Below, in pieces: positions 34,717-43,006 of a DNA stretch of 64,000 nt (the stretch's first letter is position 1; each line of letters opens with the position of its first letter). The stretch is from CAVQGZ01 sp963712175 (GTDB lineage Bacteria > Actinomycetota > Actinomycetes > Jiangellales > Jiangellaceae). The notes beneath the pieces are model-generated. The model did not search any database. It was not told the DNA's origin and saw nothing but the letters and a program-made list of their open reading frames with translations. A program made the translations under genes and the position numbers. Location: assembly GCA_963712175.1 (NCBI GenBank), contig CAVQGZ010000011.1:1-64000 (forward strand), read 5' to 3'.

Positions 34717-35718
34717 ATGGTCCACGTCGGGCGATCGCGGTCGCGCCGGCGGTGGATGATCGGCATCGTCGCCACCGGCCTCGTGCCCGCGCTCGTGTAC
34801 GTCGGCCTCGGGCTGGGGGGCAGCGACACCGCCGCCACGGTCCCCGCGCCGTCGCCTCCCGTCACGGCGACCGAGTCCCCGACCGTGTCATCGACTCCCG
34901 CTGCCACACCGTCGTCGACGCCCATACCCGAAGAGCCGCCACAGGCCACCCAGGGTGAGGCTCTCGCGGCCTTGGAGTCGCTGCCGGTCAAAGGACGAGC
35001 TGCGAAGACGGGCTACGACCGCGAGCAGTTCGGCCCGGCGTGGAGCGATGTCGACGGCAACGGCTGCGACACCCGCAACGATGTCCTCGCCCGCGACCTC
35101 AGCGACACCGTCGTCGACGCCGACCGCTGCACGGTCCGCGCCGGGCTGCTTGCCGGCCCGTACAGCCGGGACTGGATCCGCTTCGTGCGTGGTGAGAACA
35201 CCTCTGCCCTCGTCCAGGTCGACCATGTGGTGGCGCTGTCGGATGCCTGGCAGAAGGGCGCCCAGCAGCTCACGCCGCAGCGACGCCTGCAGCTGGCCAA
35301 CGATCCCGTGAACCTTCTTGCGGTCGATGGAGGGCTGAACCAGCAGAAGGGCGACGGCGATGCCGCCACCTGGCTGCCGCCGAACACGACGTTCCGCTGC
35401 GAGTACGTCGCGAGACAGGTCGCGGTGAAGCAGCGCTACGACCTGTGGGTGACGGCGGCCGAGCGCGACGCCATCGCCCGGGTGCTGTCCGGCTGCCCCG
35501 AGCAGGGCCTACCGACCGCCGCCGCGCCGACCGGGATCCGTCCGGAAGGGTCGCCGCCACCGGCGGGTGCGAGCGCCGTGTCCGGCGCGCCGACCGCTGA
35601 GGGAGCGTTCGCCAACTGCACCGAGGCACGCGCTGCCGGAGCCGCACCGGTGCGCAGGCAAGACCCCGGGTACGGACCGCACCTGGACGGCGACAACGAC
35701 GGCATCGGCTGCGAGTAG
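34717..35718 (+). CDS. Secreted HNH-family (DUF1524-like) nuclease with Excalibur calcium-binding domain
   Basis: 333 residues. Arg-rich N-terminus plus a hydrophobic segment (WMIGIVATGLVPALVYVGLG, about 13-32) for export, a Pro/Ser/Thr linker, then a GmrSD-C/DUF1524-type nuclease domain with LVQVDHVVALSDAW (catalytic His), ANDPVNLLAV and LNQQKGDGD. The C-terminus is an Excalibur domain (FANCTEARAAG..PGYGPHLDGDNDGIGC) with the DxDxDG-like calcium loop. Together these describe an extracellular DNase of a type widespread in actinobacteria. The ATG at 34717 has a G-rich ribosome-binding site about 6 nt upstream. Confidence 0.92.
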   Translation: MVHVGRSRSRRRWMIGIVATGLVPALVYVGLGLGGSDTAATVPAPSPPVTATESPTVSSTPAATPSSTPIPEEPPQATQGEALAALESLPVKGRAAKTGYDREQFGPAWSDVDGNGCDTRNDVLARDLSDTVVDADRCTVRAGLLAGPYSRDWIRFVRGENTSALVQVDHVVALSDAWQKGAQQLTPQRRLQLANDPVNLLAVDGGLNQQKGDGDAATWLPPNTTFRCEYVARQVAVKQRYDLWVTAAERDAIARVLSGCPEQGLPTAAAPTGIRPEGSPPPAGASAVSGAPTAEGAFANCTEARAAGAAPVRRQDPGYGPHLDGDNDGIGCE

Positions 35719-35733
35719 CCGCCTGCGTCCCGC

Positions 35734-36027
35734 TCAGGCGGTCCTGCCGTGCCAGAACGCTGCCGAGAGGGTGCCGAGCACACCGGCCAGGGTCAAGACG
35801 GCGACCGGGACGAGCACCGCAACCGCGATCGGCCGCTCGAACGGGCTCAGGGTCTGCCAGGAGCTGACGACGTCGGCGACGAGCCGGACAACAGCGACTG
35901 CCAGTGCGGCGGTCAGCGGCGCGAGGACCCACGCGGTCACCGAGGCGCCCCGGTGATGGTGCCCCGGCGCGTCGACGCGACCGGGAAGGGACGTCGGCAG
36001 GTGAGGGTGAACGGTGGCGGCTGTCAT
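35734..36027 (-). CDS. Small integral membrane protein
   Basis: 97 residues. The N-terminal ~35 residues are polar and His-rich (HPHLP, APGHHHRG), followed by two membrane helices (VTAWVLAPLTAALAVAVVRL and IAVAVLVPVAVLTLAGVLG). No family recognised. A near-perfect ribosome-binding site (AGGAGGTGA) precedes ATG 36027, so this start is secure. A GGGC-N6-GCCC palindrome is about 50 bases upstream. It lies 126 bases after the SulP transporter on the same strand and could belong to that operon or have its own promoter. Confidence 0.85.
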   Translation of the reverse strand: MTAATVHPHLPTSLPGRVDAPGHHHRGASVTAWVLAPLTAALAVAVVRLVADVVSSWQTLSPFERPIAVAVLVPVAVLTLAGVLGTLSAAFWHGRTA

Positions 36028-36077
36028 GAGGCTCACCTCCTTGTCTCCACGGTCGGCTCCTCGCGAACGTCCCATCA

Positions 36078-36091
36078 GGGCACTTCGGCCC
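36078..36091 (-). promoter_or_regulatory. GGGC-N6-GCCC palindrome resembling a DosR-type half-conserved box
   Basis: On the plus strand GGGCACTTCGGCCC (36078-36091) is about 50 bases upstream of the small membrane protein start. A second related word, GGGACGTTCGC on the minus strand, covers 36063-36073. The resemblance to hypoxia-regulator (DosR/DevR) boxes of actinobacteria is approximate. Confidence 0.25.
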
Positions 36092-36152
36092 GGTCCCCTC
36101 GGGGCTCGGCGCGTGCAGCGCAGATCGGTCCACTCTGAGCATCCCCGGGTGC

Positions 36153-38048
36153 TCACTCCATGGGCGGCGGCACGTCCTCGACCGCTACGTCATCGCTGGC
36201 ACGTGCATAGGCCTCGACGGAGGAGTGCACGGTCGGGTAGATGTGCTCGGGGCCGATCAGGTCGGTGAGACCGGACTCCTTCAGCCGTCGCCGGGCGCGC
36301 GACTTGGGACGGGCGATGGTGAACGTGATGTCCTGCTCAACCAGCTCCTCGACGACGTCCTCCAGCATGGCCGCCCCGGTCGAGTCGATGTGCGTGACCG
36401 CCTCGGCGTTGAACACGACCCAGTGCACCGGGTACGGAGCCCCGGCGATCGCTTGCCCGAGCCGCTGCTTCGTCCACGACGCGTTCGCGAAGAAGAGCCG
36501 GTCGTCGAGGCGGTAGATCAGCACGCCAGGCGTGACCAGGGTCTCCGGGACGTCCCGGACGTCGGCGTAGCGCTCCTGCACCGGGTCGTAGCCGAGCACG
36601 GCGTCGTGCGGTCGGGCGCTGCGCCGAATCGCGTCCACGATCGACAGGCCCACGGCGAGCACGATGGCCGGCAGAACGCCCAGGACGAGTACGCCGAGGA
36701 GGGCCACAACGGCGATCACCGGTTCGAACCGGCTGATCCGGCGAACCTCGCGCCACTGCCGACGTGAGAACAACCCGGTGGACGCCTGGATGATGACTGC
36801 CGCCAGCACCGCGCTGGGCAGGTACTGCATGGGCTCAGTGAGCACGAGCAGCACGAGCGCGACACCGCCGGCCGCAGCCAGACCGGAGACCTGGCTCGTC
36901 GACCCCATCGCGTCGTTCACCGCAGTTCGAGACCCGCTGCTGTTGATTGGCAGCGCGGCAGTCATGCTGGCGGCCAGGTTGCCGGCCGACAGCGCCAACA
37001 TCTCCTGGTCGGCGTCCACCCGCTCTCCGTGCCGTTCGGCGAACGAGCGCGCGGTCAGGATGGAGTCGGAGAACGTGACGAGGTAGATCCCGACGGCAGC
37101 CGGCAGCAGGCTCGCCAGCAGGTCAGGCTCGACGGACGGCAGCACAAAGCTCGGCAGCCCCGCCGGGACCGGGCCGATCGTGTCGACGCCGGAGGACGCG
37201 AGGGACAGCCACCACGAGATGGCGATGCCCGCGACCACGACCACGAGCGCCCCAGGGAAGGTGGGTCGCACCCGACGGCCCACCACAAGCAGAGCGAGAG
37301 CACCGAGCCCCACCAGCGCCGTCTCGACTTGCAGCTGCGGAATCCCCTGAACCGTCTGGACGACCTCTCCGATGACGTTGTCGGCATCGACCTCGATTCC
37401 GAGCAGGTCTGGGATCTGGCCGACGATGAGCAGCACGGCGACACCGTGGATGTAGCCGACGAGGACGGGTAGGGACAGGTAGTCGGCCAGCCACCCCATC
37501 CTGAGCAAGTACGTCAGCAGGTAGACGCCGGCGACGAGCAGGGCCAGCATTGCCGCTTGGCCCGCACGCTCCTCACCGCTGATGGCCGAGGTTGCCAGCG
37601 CTGCCGCCACGAGGATGGAGGTCGTTCCCTCGGCACCGATGACGACCCGCGGGGACGAGCTGACGAAGGCGAAAGCGACGACCGGCAGCACCGAGCCGTA
37701 GAGCCCCATCGAGATAGGGACGTCGGCGATCTTCGCGTACGCCATCCCGGAGGGCAGCGCGAGCGCGGCGACCGTCAGCCCGGCGAGCACATCCGTGCGC
37801 AGCCGTCCGCGCGAGTACGAGCGCAGCGTGGCCAGCAGCGGCAGCAAGCGGCCCACCAAGGGCTTGCGTGGAGGGTGCTTGAAGGGGTTAGCGCCCTGGT
37901 AGACATGGCCGTACGGCATGAGTGGCGCGCCGTCAGGGCGCTCGTCGTCTACTGGTAGCTCGTACACACGCGCATCATCGCCTGCTTTGGCCTGGTCCAT
38001 CCACCGATCGCCCGTACTCGACGCACACAGACTGCGCGGTTCCGCCAC
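36153..38048 (-). CDS. SulP-family anion transporter with STAS domain
   Basis: About 631 residues. After a ~70-residue polar N-terminus come 10-14 hydrophobic segments, with SulP signatures VLAGLTVAALALPSGMAYAK and ALPINSSGSRTAVNDAMGST. The C-terminal ~130 residues form a STAS domain (WVVFNAEAVTHIDSTGAAML). Members move sulfate, bicarbonate or other anions; the substrate is unknown here. The GTG at 38048 is the longest start; ATG 38000 is possible, and neither has a clear ribosome-binding site. It is divergent from the subtilase gene at 38097. Confidence 0.9.
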   Translation of the reverse strand: MAEPRSLCASSTGDRWMDQAKAGDDARVYELPVDDERPDGAPLMPYGHVYQGANPFKHPPRKPLVGRLLPLLATLRSYSRGRLRTDVLAGLTVAALALPSGMAYAKIADVPISMGLYGSVLPVVAFAFVSSSPRVVIGAEGTTSILVAAALATSAISGEERAGQAAMLALLVAGVYLLTYLLRMGWLADYLSLPVLVGYIHGVAVLLIVGQIPDLLGIEVDADNVIGEVVQTVQGIPQLQVETALVGLGALALLVVGRRVRPTFPGALVVVVAGIAISWWLSLASSGVDTIGPVPAGLPSFVLPSVEPDLLASLLPAAVGIYLVTFSDSILTARSFAERHGERVDADQEMLALSAGNLAASMTAALPINSSGSRTAVNDAMGSTSQVSGLAAAGGVALVLLVLTEPMQYLPSAVLAAVIIQASTGLFSRRQWREVRRISRFEPVIAVVALLGVLVLGVLPAIVLAVGLSIVDAIRRSARPHDAVLGYDPVQERYADVRDVPETLVTPGVLIYRLDDRLFFANASWTKQRLGQAIAGAPYPVHWVVFNAEAVTHIDSTGAAMLEDVVEELVEQDITFTIARPKSRARRRLKESGLTDLIGPEHIYPTVHSSVEAYARASDDVAVEDVPPPME

Positions 38049-38068
38049 GGGCGCCGGCTCGCTCGTCC

Positions 38069-38074
38069 TAGTCT
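38069..38074 (+). promoter_or_regulatory. Candidate -10 box (TAGTCT) for the first subtilase gene
   Basis: TAGTCT lies upstream of a GGAGG ribosome-binding site (from 38083) and ATG 38097, which gives a short leader. It argues against the in-frame GTG at 38076. Confidence 0.35.
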
Positions 38075-38096
38075 CGTGGAGCGGAGGTGGCGCCCG

Positions 38097-39299
38097 ATGA
38101 CCGAGACCTACACCGTTCTGCGCGACATGAGCCTCACCAGCAGTGACGAGCCCTTCCGCGCCCGGCTCGGGGCGCTGGACTCCACGCTCGCCCCGTCAGC
38201 GCCGCGGATCGATCGCGCCGACCTGGACAAGCAGGAGGTCCGCGACCTGTCCCGAGCCCCCGAGGTGCGCGCGATCGCGCCGGTCATGCCGACGGACCTC
38301 GTCCGTCCCGTCTCCGACGACGCGGCCGGGTCGGACGTCGCCGCCGATCCCGCTCCTGGCGGTGTGGCCTGGGGCGTGACGGCAGTTGGTGCCGACACCT
38401 CGGGGCGTGACGGAAGCGGGGTCAGCGTGGCGGTGCTCGACACGGGCATCGATGCCGCCCACCCCGCCTTCTCCGGCGTGAGCATCGACGAGCATGACTT
38501 CTCCGGCAGCGGCAACGGTGACCGGCAGGGTCACGGCACCCACTGCGCCGGAACCGTGCTCGGGCGAGACGTCGACGGGACGCGCATCGGAGTTGCCCGG
38601 GGGGTGGAGCGTGCTCTCATCGGCAAGGTGCTCGGAGACGACGGAAGCGGGGACTCCGACATGCTCTTCCGTGGGATGCAGTGGGCCGTGCAGCAGGGCG
38701 CCCAGGTCATCTCGATGTCGCTCGGGTTCGACTTCCCGGGACTGGTGAAGAGGCTCGCCGACCGCGGCTGGCCCGTCGACCTGGCGACCTCCCGTGCGCT
38801 GGAGGCCTACCGCGCCAACCTCCGGATGTTCGACGCACTCATGCAGATGATCGCGGCACAGGTCGCGTTCACGAACGGCGTGGTCGTGGTCGCAGCCTCC
38901 GGCAACGAGAGCAAGCGTCACGTCAACCCTGAGCACGAGATCGGGGTGTCACTGCCGGCGGCCGCGAACGGGGTTCTCTCGACCGGAGCCCTCGGACGAT
39001 CCGTCGACGGCCTGGTCGTCGCGCCGTTCTCCAACACCTACCCACAGATCTCAGGTCCGGGCGTCGGGGTGCTGTCCGCTCGAGCAGGCGGAGGGCTTGT
39101 CAGCCTCAACGGCACCTCCATGGCCACCCCCCACGCGGCCGGAGTCGCGGCCACGTGGTGGCAGGAGGTACGGGAGTCAGCGCTGCCGCCGACCGCGTCC
39201 ACGGTCACGTCCCGGCTTCTCGCAAACGCCGACCTCACAGCCTTGGCGCCAGGTGTCGACGTCGCCGACCGCGGAGTCGGCCTGGTTCGCACCCCGTAG
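38097..39299 (+). CDS. Subtilisin-family (S8) serine peptidase without signal peptide
   Basis: 400 residues. Catalytic triad all present: Asp in VAVLDTGIDAAHP, His in QGHGTHCAGTVLG and Ser in LNGTSMATPHAAGVAA; the oxyanion Asn is in VVVAASGNES. The first ~85 residues look like a short propeptide-type region. No signal peptide or membrane helix is visible, so it is either cytosolic or exported by another route. A helical insert (ANLRMFDALMQMIAAQVAF) lies before the oxyanion strand. The next gene is a second subtilase, suggesting a paired system. ATG 38097 follows a GGAGG ribosome-binding site. Confidence 0.92.
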   Translation: MTETYTVLRDMSLTSSDEPFRARLGALDSTLAPSAPRIDRADLDKQEVRDLSRAPEVRAIAPVMPTDLVRPVSDDAAGSDVAADPAPGGVAWGVTAVGADTSGRDGSGVSVAVLDTGIDAAHPAFSGVSIDEHDFSGSGNGDRQGHGTHCAGTVLGRDVDGTRIGVARGVERALIGKVLGDDGSGDSDMLFRGMQWAVQQGAQVISMSLGFDFPGLVKRLADRGWPVDLATSRALEAYRANLRMFDALMQMIAAQVAFTNGVVVVAASGNESKRHVNPEHEIGVSLPAAANGVLSTGALGRSVDGLVVAPFSNTYPQISGPGVGVLSARAGGGLVSLNGTSMATPHAAGVAATWWQEVRESALPPTASTVTSRLLANADLTALAPGVDVADRGVGLVRTP

Positions 39300-39457
39300 G
39301 TCCTCCCCCACGGCGGAGCGAGAAGAAGGCAGTAGCCAGGTGAGCCCACAAGGAATACCGTCGAACAGACAGCCGGTCGTCCAGGATCAGCCCGGACCAG
39401 CAGGCCCACGACCAGCGGGAGATCTGCTCGGCCGACGAGCCCGAGAGGAGACCCATC

Positions 39458-40881
39458 ATGGCGCCGCGTGAACCCCGCAGCATGCACGGCTGGAGAGGGA
39501 AGGTCGTGTTCGGGCCGTCCGGCCTGCCACCGGCGTTCCGGCCCGGCCAGGTCCTGATCAAGACCGAGGAGAACCTCTCGCTCGACGAGCTCGTGAGCCA
39601 AGGGGTGCTTCGAGCCGACGATGCTCCGCCCACGCTCGTGCGCGAAGGGACCCCTGACGGTTGGACGAGGCTCGAGCTGCCCGGACGTGCCGAGCTCCCC
39701 GACCGGAGCACGGAGGAGATCGAGGAGGTGACGCGCGAGACCCTCCGGATCGTCGACGCCCTTCGCGCCAGGGGGCAGGATGCCCAGCCCAACCACGTCT
39801 TCTTCGCCGACCCGTTCACGGCCAACCCCTTCACGGCCAACCCCTTCACAGCCAACCCCTTCACGGCCAACCCCTTCACAGCCAACCCGTTCACGGCCAA
39901 CCCCTTCACGGCGAACGAGAACGGCTGGCCGTCAGCCGACGCGCACGAGACGGGGATCCGGCCTAGCACAGCCGAACCGGTTGACCCACCTGCGCAGAAG
40001 CTGAGCTCACTGGTGAACGGCCGGACGTCGACCCGGAGCACGGTCCGCCCGGCGAAGATCCTCGTCCTGGACACGGGCCTGCCCAATGGGAGACGTCACG
40101 GATCCCATGCTGACAACGACGTCCACCGACCCGGAGGAGCAAGACAAGCCGGATGCCGAACAGCCCACGGATGGCCGGCTCGACCCGGCGGCCGGGCACG
40201 GGATGTTCATCAAGTCGATCATCACCCGGCTCGCCCCCTCCAGCGAGGTAGACGTGGTCCGCGTCCTCGACGGCCTCGGCGCCGGCGACGAGCAGGAGAT
40301 CCACGCCGCGCTCATGGCGGGCGTCGGGAAGTACGACCTGGTGAACCTGTCGTTCGGCACCTACACGCCCTACTTCCCCAAGCTCCTCTGGGAGGCCATT
40401 ACCGCCCTGCAGCGCGGCGCACCCATGGGTGAGCACCGCGAACGACGCCAGGGCGGCTGTGGTCGTCGCGTCGGCCGGCAACGACGGCACATCGGCGGCC
40501 CCGATGCCTGCCTCCCTGCCAGGCGTGGTGTCCGTGGCTGCGCTCGACGAGAGCGGGTGCAGCCCGGCCTGGTTCTCCAACTACGGACCCTGGGTCACCG
40601 CGTGTGCACCAGGCACGAAGATCCATGCCGACTTCTGGACGTGGATGGGCGAGCGGACCTGGACAGGCGGGGCACGGTGGTCCGGCACGTCCTTCGCCGC
40701 CCCTTACGTCGTCGGGGCACTCGCCCAGGAGATGGGCAGACGGGCCGCCGAGATGCAGGGACCCAACCCGTCGCCAGACGCGCGGGACGCCGTCACAGTC
40801 CTGCTCCACGACCCGACTCTGCCCCGACTGCCCTGGCACGGGACGATCGTGAAGGGTCGATCGCCGAACGCAGTTGGCTAG
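39458..40881 (+). pseudogene. Second subtilase-like peptidase with PFTAN repeats, interrupted by two frameshifts
   Basis: Reading frame changes near 40085/40086 (an extra A after CCC) and near 40415/40416 (an extra G) split one ~474-residue protein. The N-terminal ~115 residues are a non-catalytic domain (KVVFGPSGLPPAFRPGQVLI), then seven PFTAN repeats, then the S8 fold: Asp in ILVLDTGLP, His in AAGHGMFIKSIIT, Asn in VVVASAGNDG and Ser in GTSFAAPYVVG. All triad residues remain, so repair of the two single-base changes would restore an apparently active enzyme. No signal peptide. Real pseudogene versus sequence error is unresolved. It sits 158 bases after the first subtilase. Confidence 0.78.
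39812..39916 (+). repeat. Seven tandem 15-base units encoding Pro-Phe-Thr-Ala-Asn
   Basis: Seven consecutive in-frame copies of a 15-base unit (consensus CCCTTCACGGCCAAC) encode PFTAN x7. Copies differ only at third positions (CCC/CCG, ACG/ACA, GCC/GCG), so the peptide is conserved while DNA drifts. It forms a linker between the N-terminal and protease domains of the second subtilase. Confidence 0.95.
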
Positions 40882-40912
40882 GGACGCCCGTGGGCACTCC
40901 CTGAGCCGGGCC

Positions 40913-41596
40913 CTAGGCTCGCGTCCGGCCCCTGTCACTCGTTTCCGAAGGCGACTTCTGCTCCCGGTACCTTCCCCATTCCCACCAGACGTAGAGGCTG
41001 GCGACGAGCAGTGCGACGGCCAGTGCCCACCAGCCGTAGGCAAGGGCGACGAACACGGGTCCCATCACCATCAGTGACAGGTAGGGGGAGAAGGTCGGGG
41101 CGTGTTCCCCGTCCGGGCCGACGTGCGCCCTCTCGTCAGGGGTGAACGAGTACCGCCTCGCACGTCGAATCATGGTGATCGAGCCATCCGCGCGCGTCAG
41201 GTCGACCTCGAAGCCGGTCCCCTCCAAGCGCTGGACCTCACGCTGCTGGGCCAGGGACGCGAACCGCGGCGCAGGCGGGATTCGCCGCCGGCCAGCCTCC
41301 CAGACGCCGTAGGCGAACCCGCCCGCGACCACCGCGGCAACCGCCCACACCGGGACCGCCCATGAGTCGCCGACGAGCCTGCTCAGGCTCGAGGACGCGA
41401 GCACGAGCAGCGCAACGGGGAAGACGACCGCACCCGCAGCCACGACCAAGCGCACGATGGAGGTCCTCAGCCCCGGCATCATCGAGCGCTCGACGTAGCG
41501 GGCGGCATGCAGCCAGGCACACGGCGCGCACATCAGCACCAGGACCAGCGCCACCGACCAGACCAGCTGGCTCTCGACGTCGACGTGGACACCCAT
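40913..41596 (-). CDS. Integral membrane protein of unknown function
   Basis: 227 residues. Helices: one at the N-terminus (LVWSVALVLVLMCAPCAWLHA), two in the middle (IVRLVVAAGAVVFPVALLVL; VPVWAVAAVVAGGFAYGV), then a soluble loop of about 70 residues (REVQRLEGTGFEVDLTRADG), and two more near the C-terminus (YLSLMVMGPVFVALAYG; LAVALLVASLYVWWEW). The soluble part carries no recognised motif. It is a single gene on the minus strand; the 171-base gap to 41768 shows no other candidate gene. Confidence 0.78.
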   Translation of the reverse strand: MGVHVDVESQLVWSVALVLVLMCAPCAWLHAARYVERSMMPGLRTSIVRLVVAAGAVVFPVALLVLASSSLSRLVGDSWAVPVWAVAAVVAGGFAYGVWEAGRRRIPPAPRFASLAQQREVQRLEGTGFEVDLTRADGSITMIRRARRYSFTPDERAHVGPDGEHAPTFSPYLSLMVMGPVFVALAYGWWALAVALLVASLYVWWEWGRYREQKSPSETSDRGRTRA

Positions 41597-41767
41597 GACA
41601 CATCCCTCGTCTTACGTGCTACCCGCGTTCTTCTCCTCCAGCCAGGGCTGAGGGACCTCACCACGTCTGCTCGACACCACAGCCAGCGCTCAAGCATTGA
41701 GCAGTGACCGGGGGCTCACCCCTCGGCCCGTCTCGGCCGGGTCCTGAAGGACGGCTGGGGCACCTGA

Positions 41768-42646
41768 TCATGGCCCGGTACGGCTGCGTGGCCCCCACAG
41801 GTCAGGACCTCGACCATCGAGAAAGCCGTCGACGACGGCAAGAAACCGGTCCGGCTCCTCGACGAAAGGGGCGTGCCCACTACGTTCGAAGAGCACGACC
41901 CGGCTCCCGGTGATGCCTGTGGCGAGCTCCTCGGTGCACACCGGAGGGGTCTGAGGGTCGTGGCGTCCGACCACCAGCAGGGTGGGAGCGCCGACCTCGT
42001 GCAGGCGGTCCCGGTACTCCACCCGGCGCACCGACGTCAGCCAGCATGAGCGAGCCGGTGCAGGAGTGTGGGGATCACGCGGGTCGATCGGGCGGAGCTG
42101 CACGTGCCTGCTGTCGACGTACGAGGCACTCGTCACGAGGTTGTCCAATCGCTTGTGCGTGGCGAGGTTGCCGTGTCCGGTCATGTGCCGAAACCCGTAC
42201 CACAGGCACTGCCACCACTCCGAGTCCCGCCAGGGGTCCCAGTTGTGCGGAACGCTCCACCGGCGGACTGCGGCGAAGCCGGAGCACGCGCCCACGAGCA
42301 CCAGACGGCGCACGATTGTCGGTCGCTCGACGGCGAGGGCCAGAGCGCACAGCGCGCCCATGCTGTGGCCGATGAGGTCAACTGGCGGGTCGACCCCGGC
42401 CACCCTCAGGCTCTCTACGGCCGAGTCGAGCATCTCGGTGACGTCGCACCTCATCGGCCGTGTCGACCGATAGGCACCCGGCGGGTCGAAGGTCACCACC
42501 TGTCGACCGAGCCTGGTCACCGACCCGCTCAGGACGTCCTCCCCCATGGGACGGTTCGTGGAGGCATGGGGATAGGGCATGACCAGGGTCGGCTCGCCGG
42601 TGCCCACCCGGTACACCGCGAGACCGCGGTTCACGTCCACTCGCAT
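41768..42646 (-). CDS. Alpha/beta-hydrolase
   Basis: 292 residues from ATG 42646, where homology begins (MRVDVNRGLAVYRVGTGEPT); GTG 42700 is a longer alternative. Nucleophile elbow VDLIGHSMGALCALALA, catalytic acid near LLVVGRHDPQTPP and His in FERSGHAPFVEEPDRF, i.e. a complete triad. The order and spacing match proline-iminopeptidase/haloperoxidase-like hydrolases. It is downstream of the small DUF gene at 42755 on the same strand and probably in one operon with it and the MBL-fold gene. Substrate unknown. Confidence 0.86.
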   Translation of the reverse strand: MRVDVNRGLAVYRVGTGEPTLVMPYPHASTNRPMGEDVLSGSVTRLGRQVVTFDPPGAYRSTRPMRCDVTEMLDSAVESLRVAGVDPPVDLIGHSMGALCALALAVERPTIVRRLVLVGACSGFAAVRRWSVPHNWDPWRDSEWWQCLWYGFRHMTGHGNLATHKRLDNLVTSASYVDSRHVQLRPIDPRDPHTPAPARSCWLTSVRRVEYRDRLHEVGAPTLLVVGRHDPQTPPVCTEELATGITGSRVVLFERSGHAPFVEEPDRFLAVVDGFLDGRGPDLWGPRSRTGP

Positions 42647-42754
42647 CCGCGCAGGTCCCTCCAGATCCCGGCACCGCGCCGGCGCAGGCCCCACCGGCAC
42701 GATAGAAGCAGGTCTCCTTGACCCCGCGATACCACCACGAGCCGATGCGTTCGT

Positions 42755-42997
42755 TCACCCAGCACCCTGACCGTCCGGTCGTAGCCGGATGCACTCCTGG
42801 TCGACCCAGAGCAGGTAGTGCCCGCCGGTGCGGCGGTCGTCCCGGTCGATGTAGTCGACGAACCCGCGCCAGCGGCCCGTCACGAGATCCCGCTGGGCGG
42901 CGCGCACCCATCCGTCATGCTCCGCACCACGCTCGTCGGTCACCCGGACCGGACGTGGAAACGTGCTTGCGGTCAGGGGACGCATGCCAGGGCGCAT
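42755..42997 (-). CDS. Small conserved-looking hypothetical protein
   Basis: 80 residues, not recognised. The sequence (FPRPVRVTDERGAEHDGWVR, RGFVDYIDRDDRRTGG, YLLWVDQECIRLRP) has strong coding character and reads as a compact beta-rich domain. The ATG at 42997 is 10 bases from the MBL-fold gene stop, so it is likely cotranscribed; an in-frame ATG four codons later is possible. No signal peptide, membrane helix or metal motif. Confidence 0.6.
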   Translation of the reverse strand: MRPGMRPLTASTFPRPVRVTDERGAEHDGWVRAAQRDLVTGRWRGFVDYIDRDDRRTGGHYLLWVDQECIRLRPDGQGAG

Positions 42998-43006
42998 GAA
43001 CGTGAC

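Noticed and set aside
39812..39916. CRISPR-like repeat array
   Set aside because: Units are 15 bases, contiguous without spacers, in frame and vary only at third codon positions: a coding repeat.
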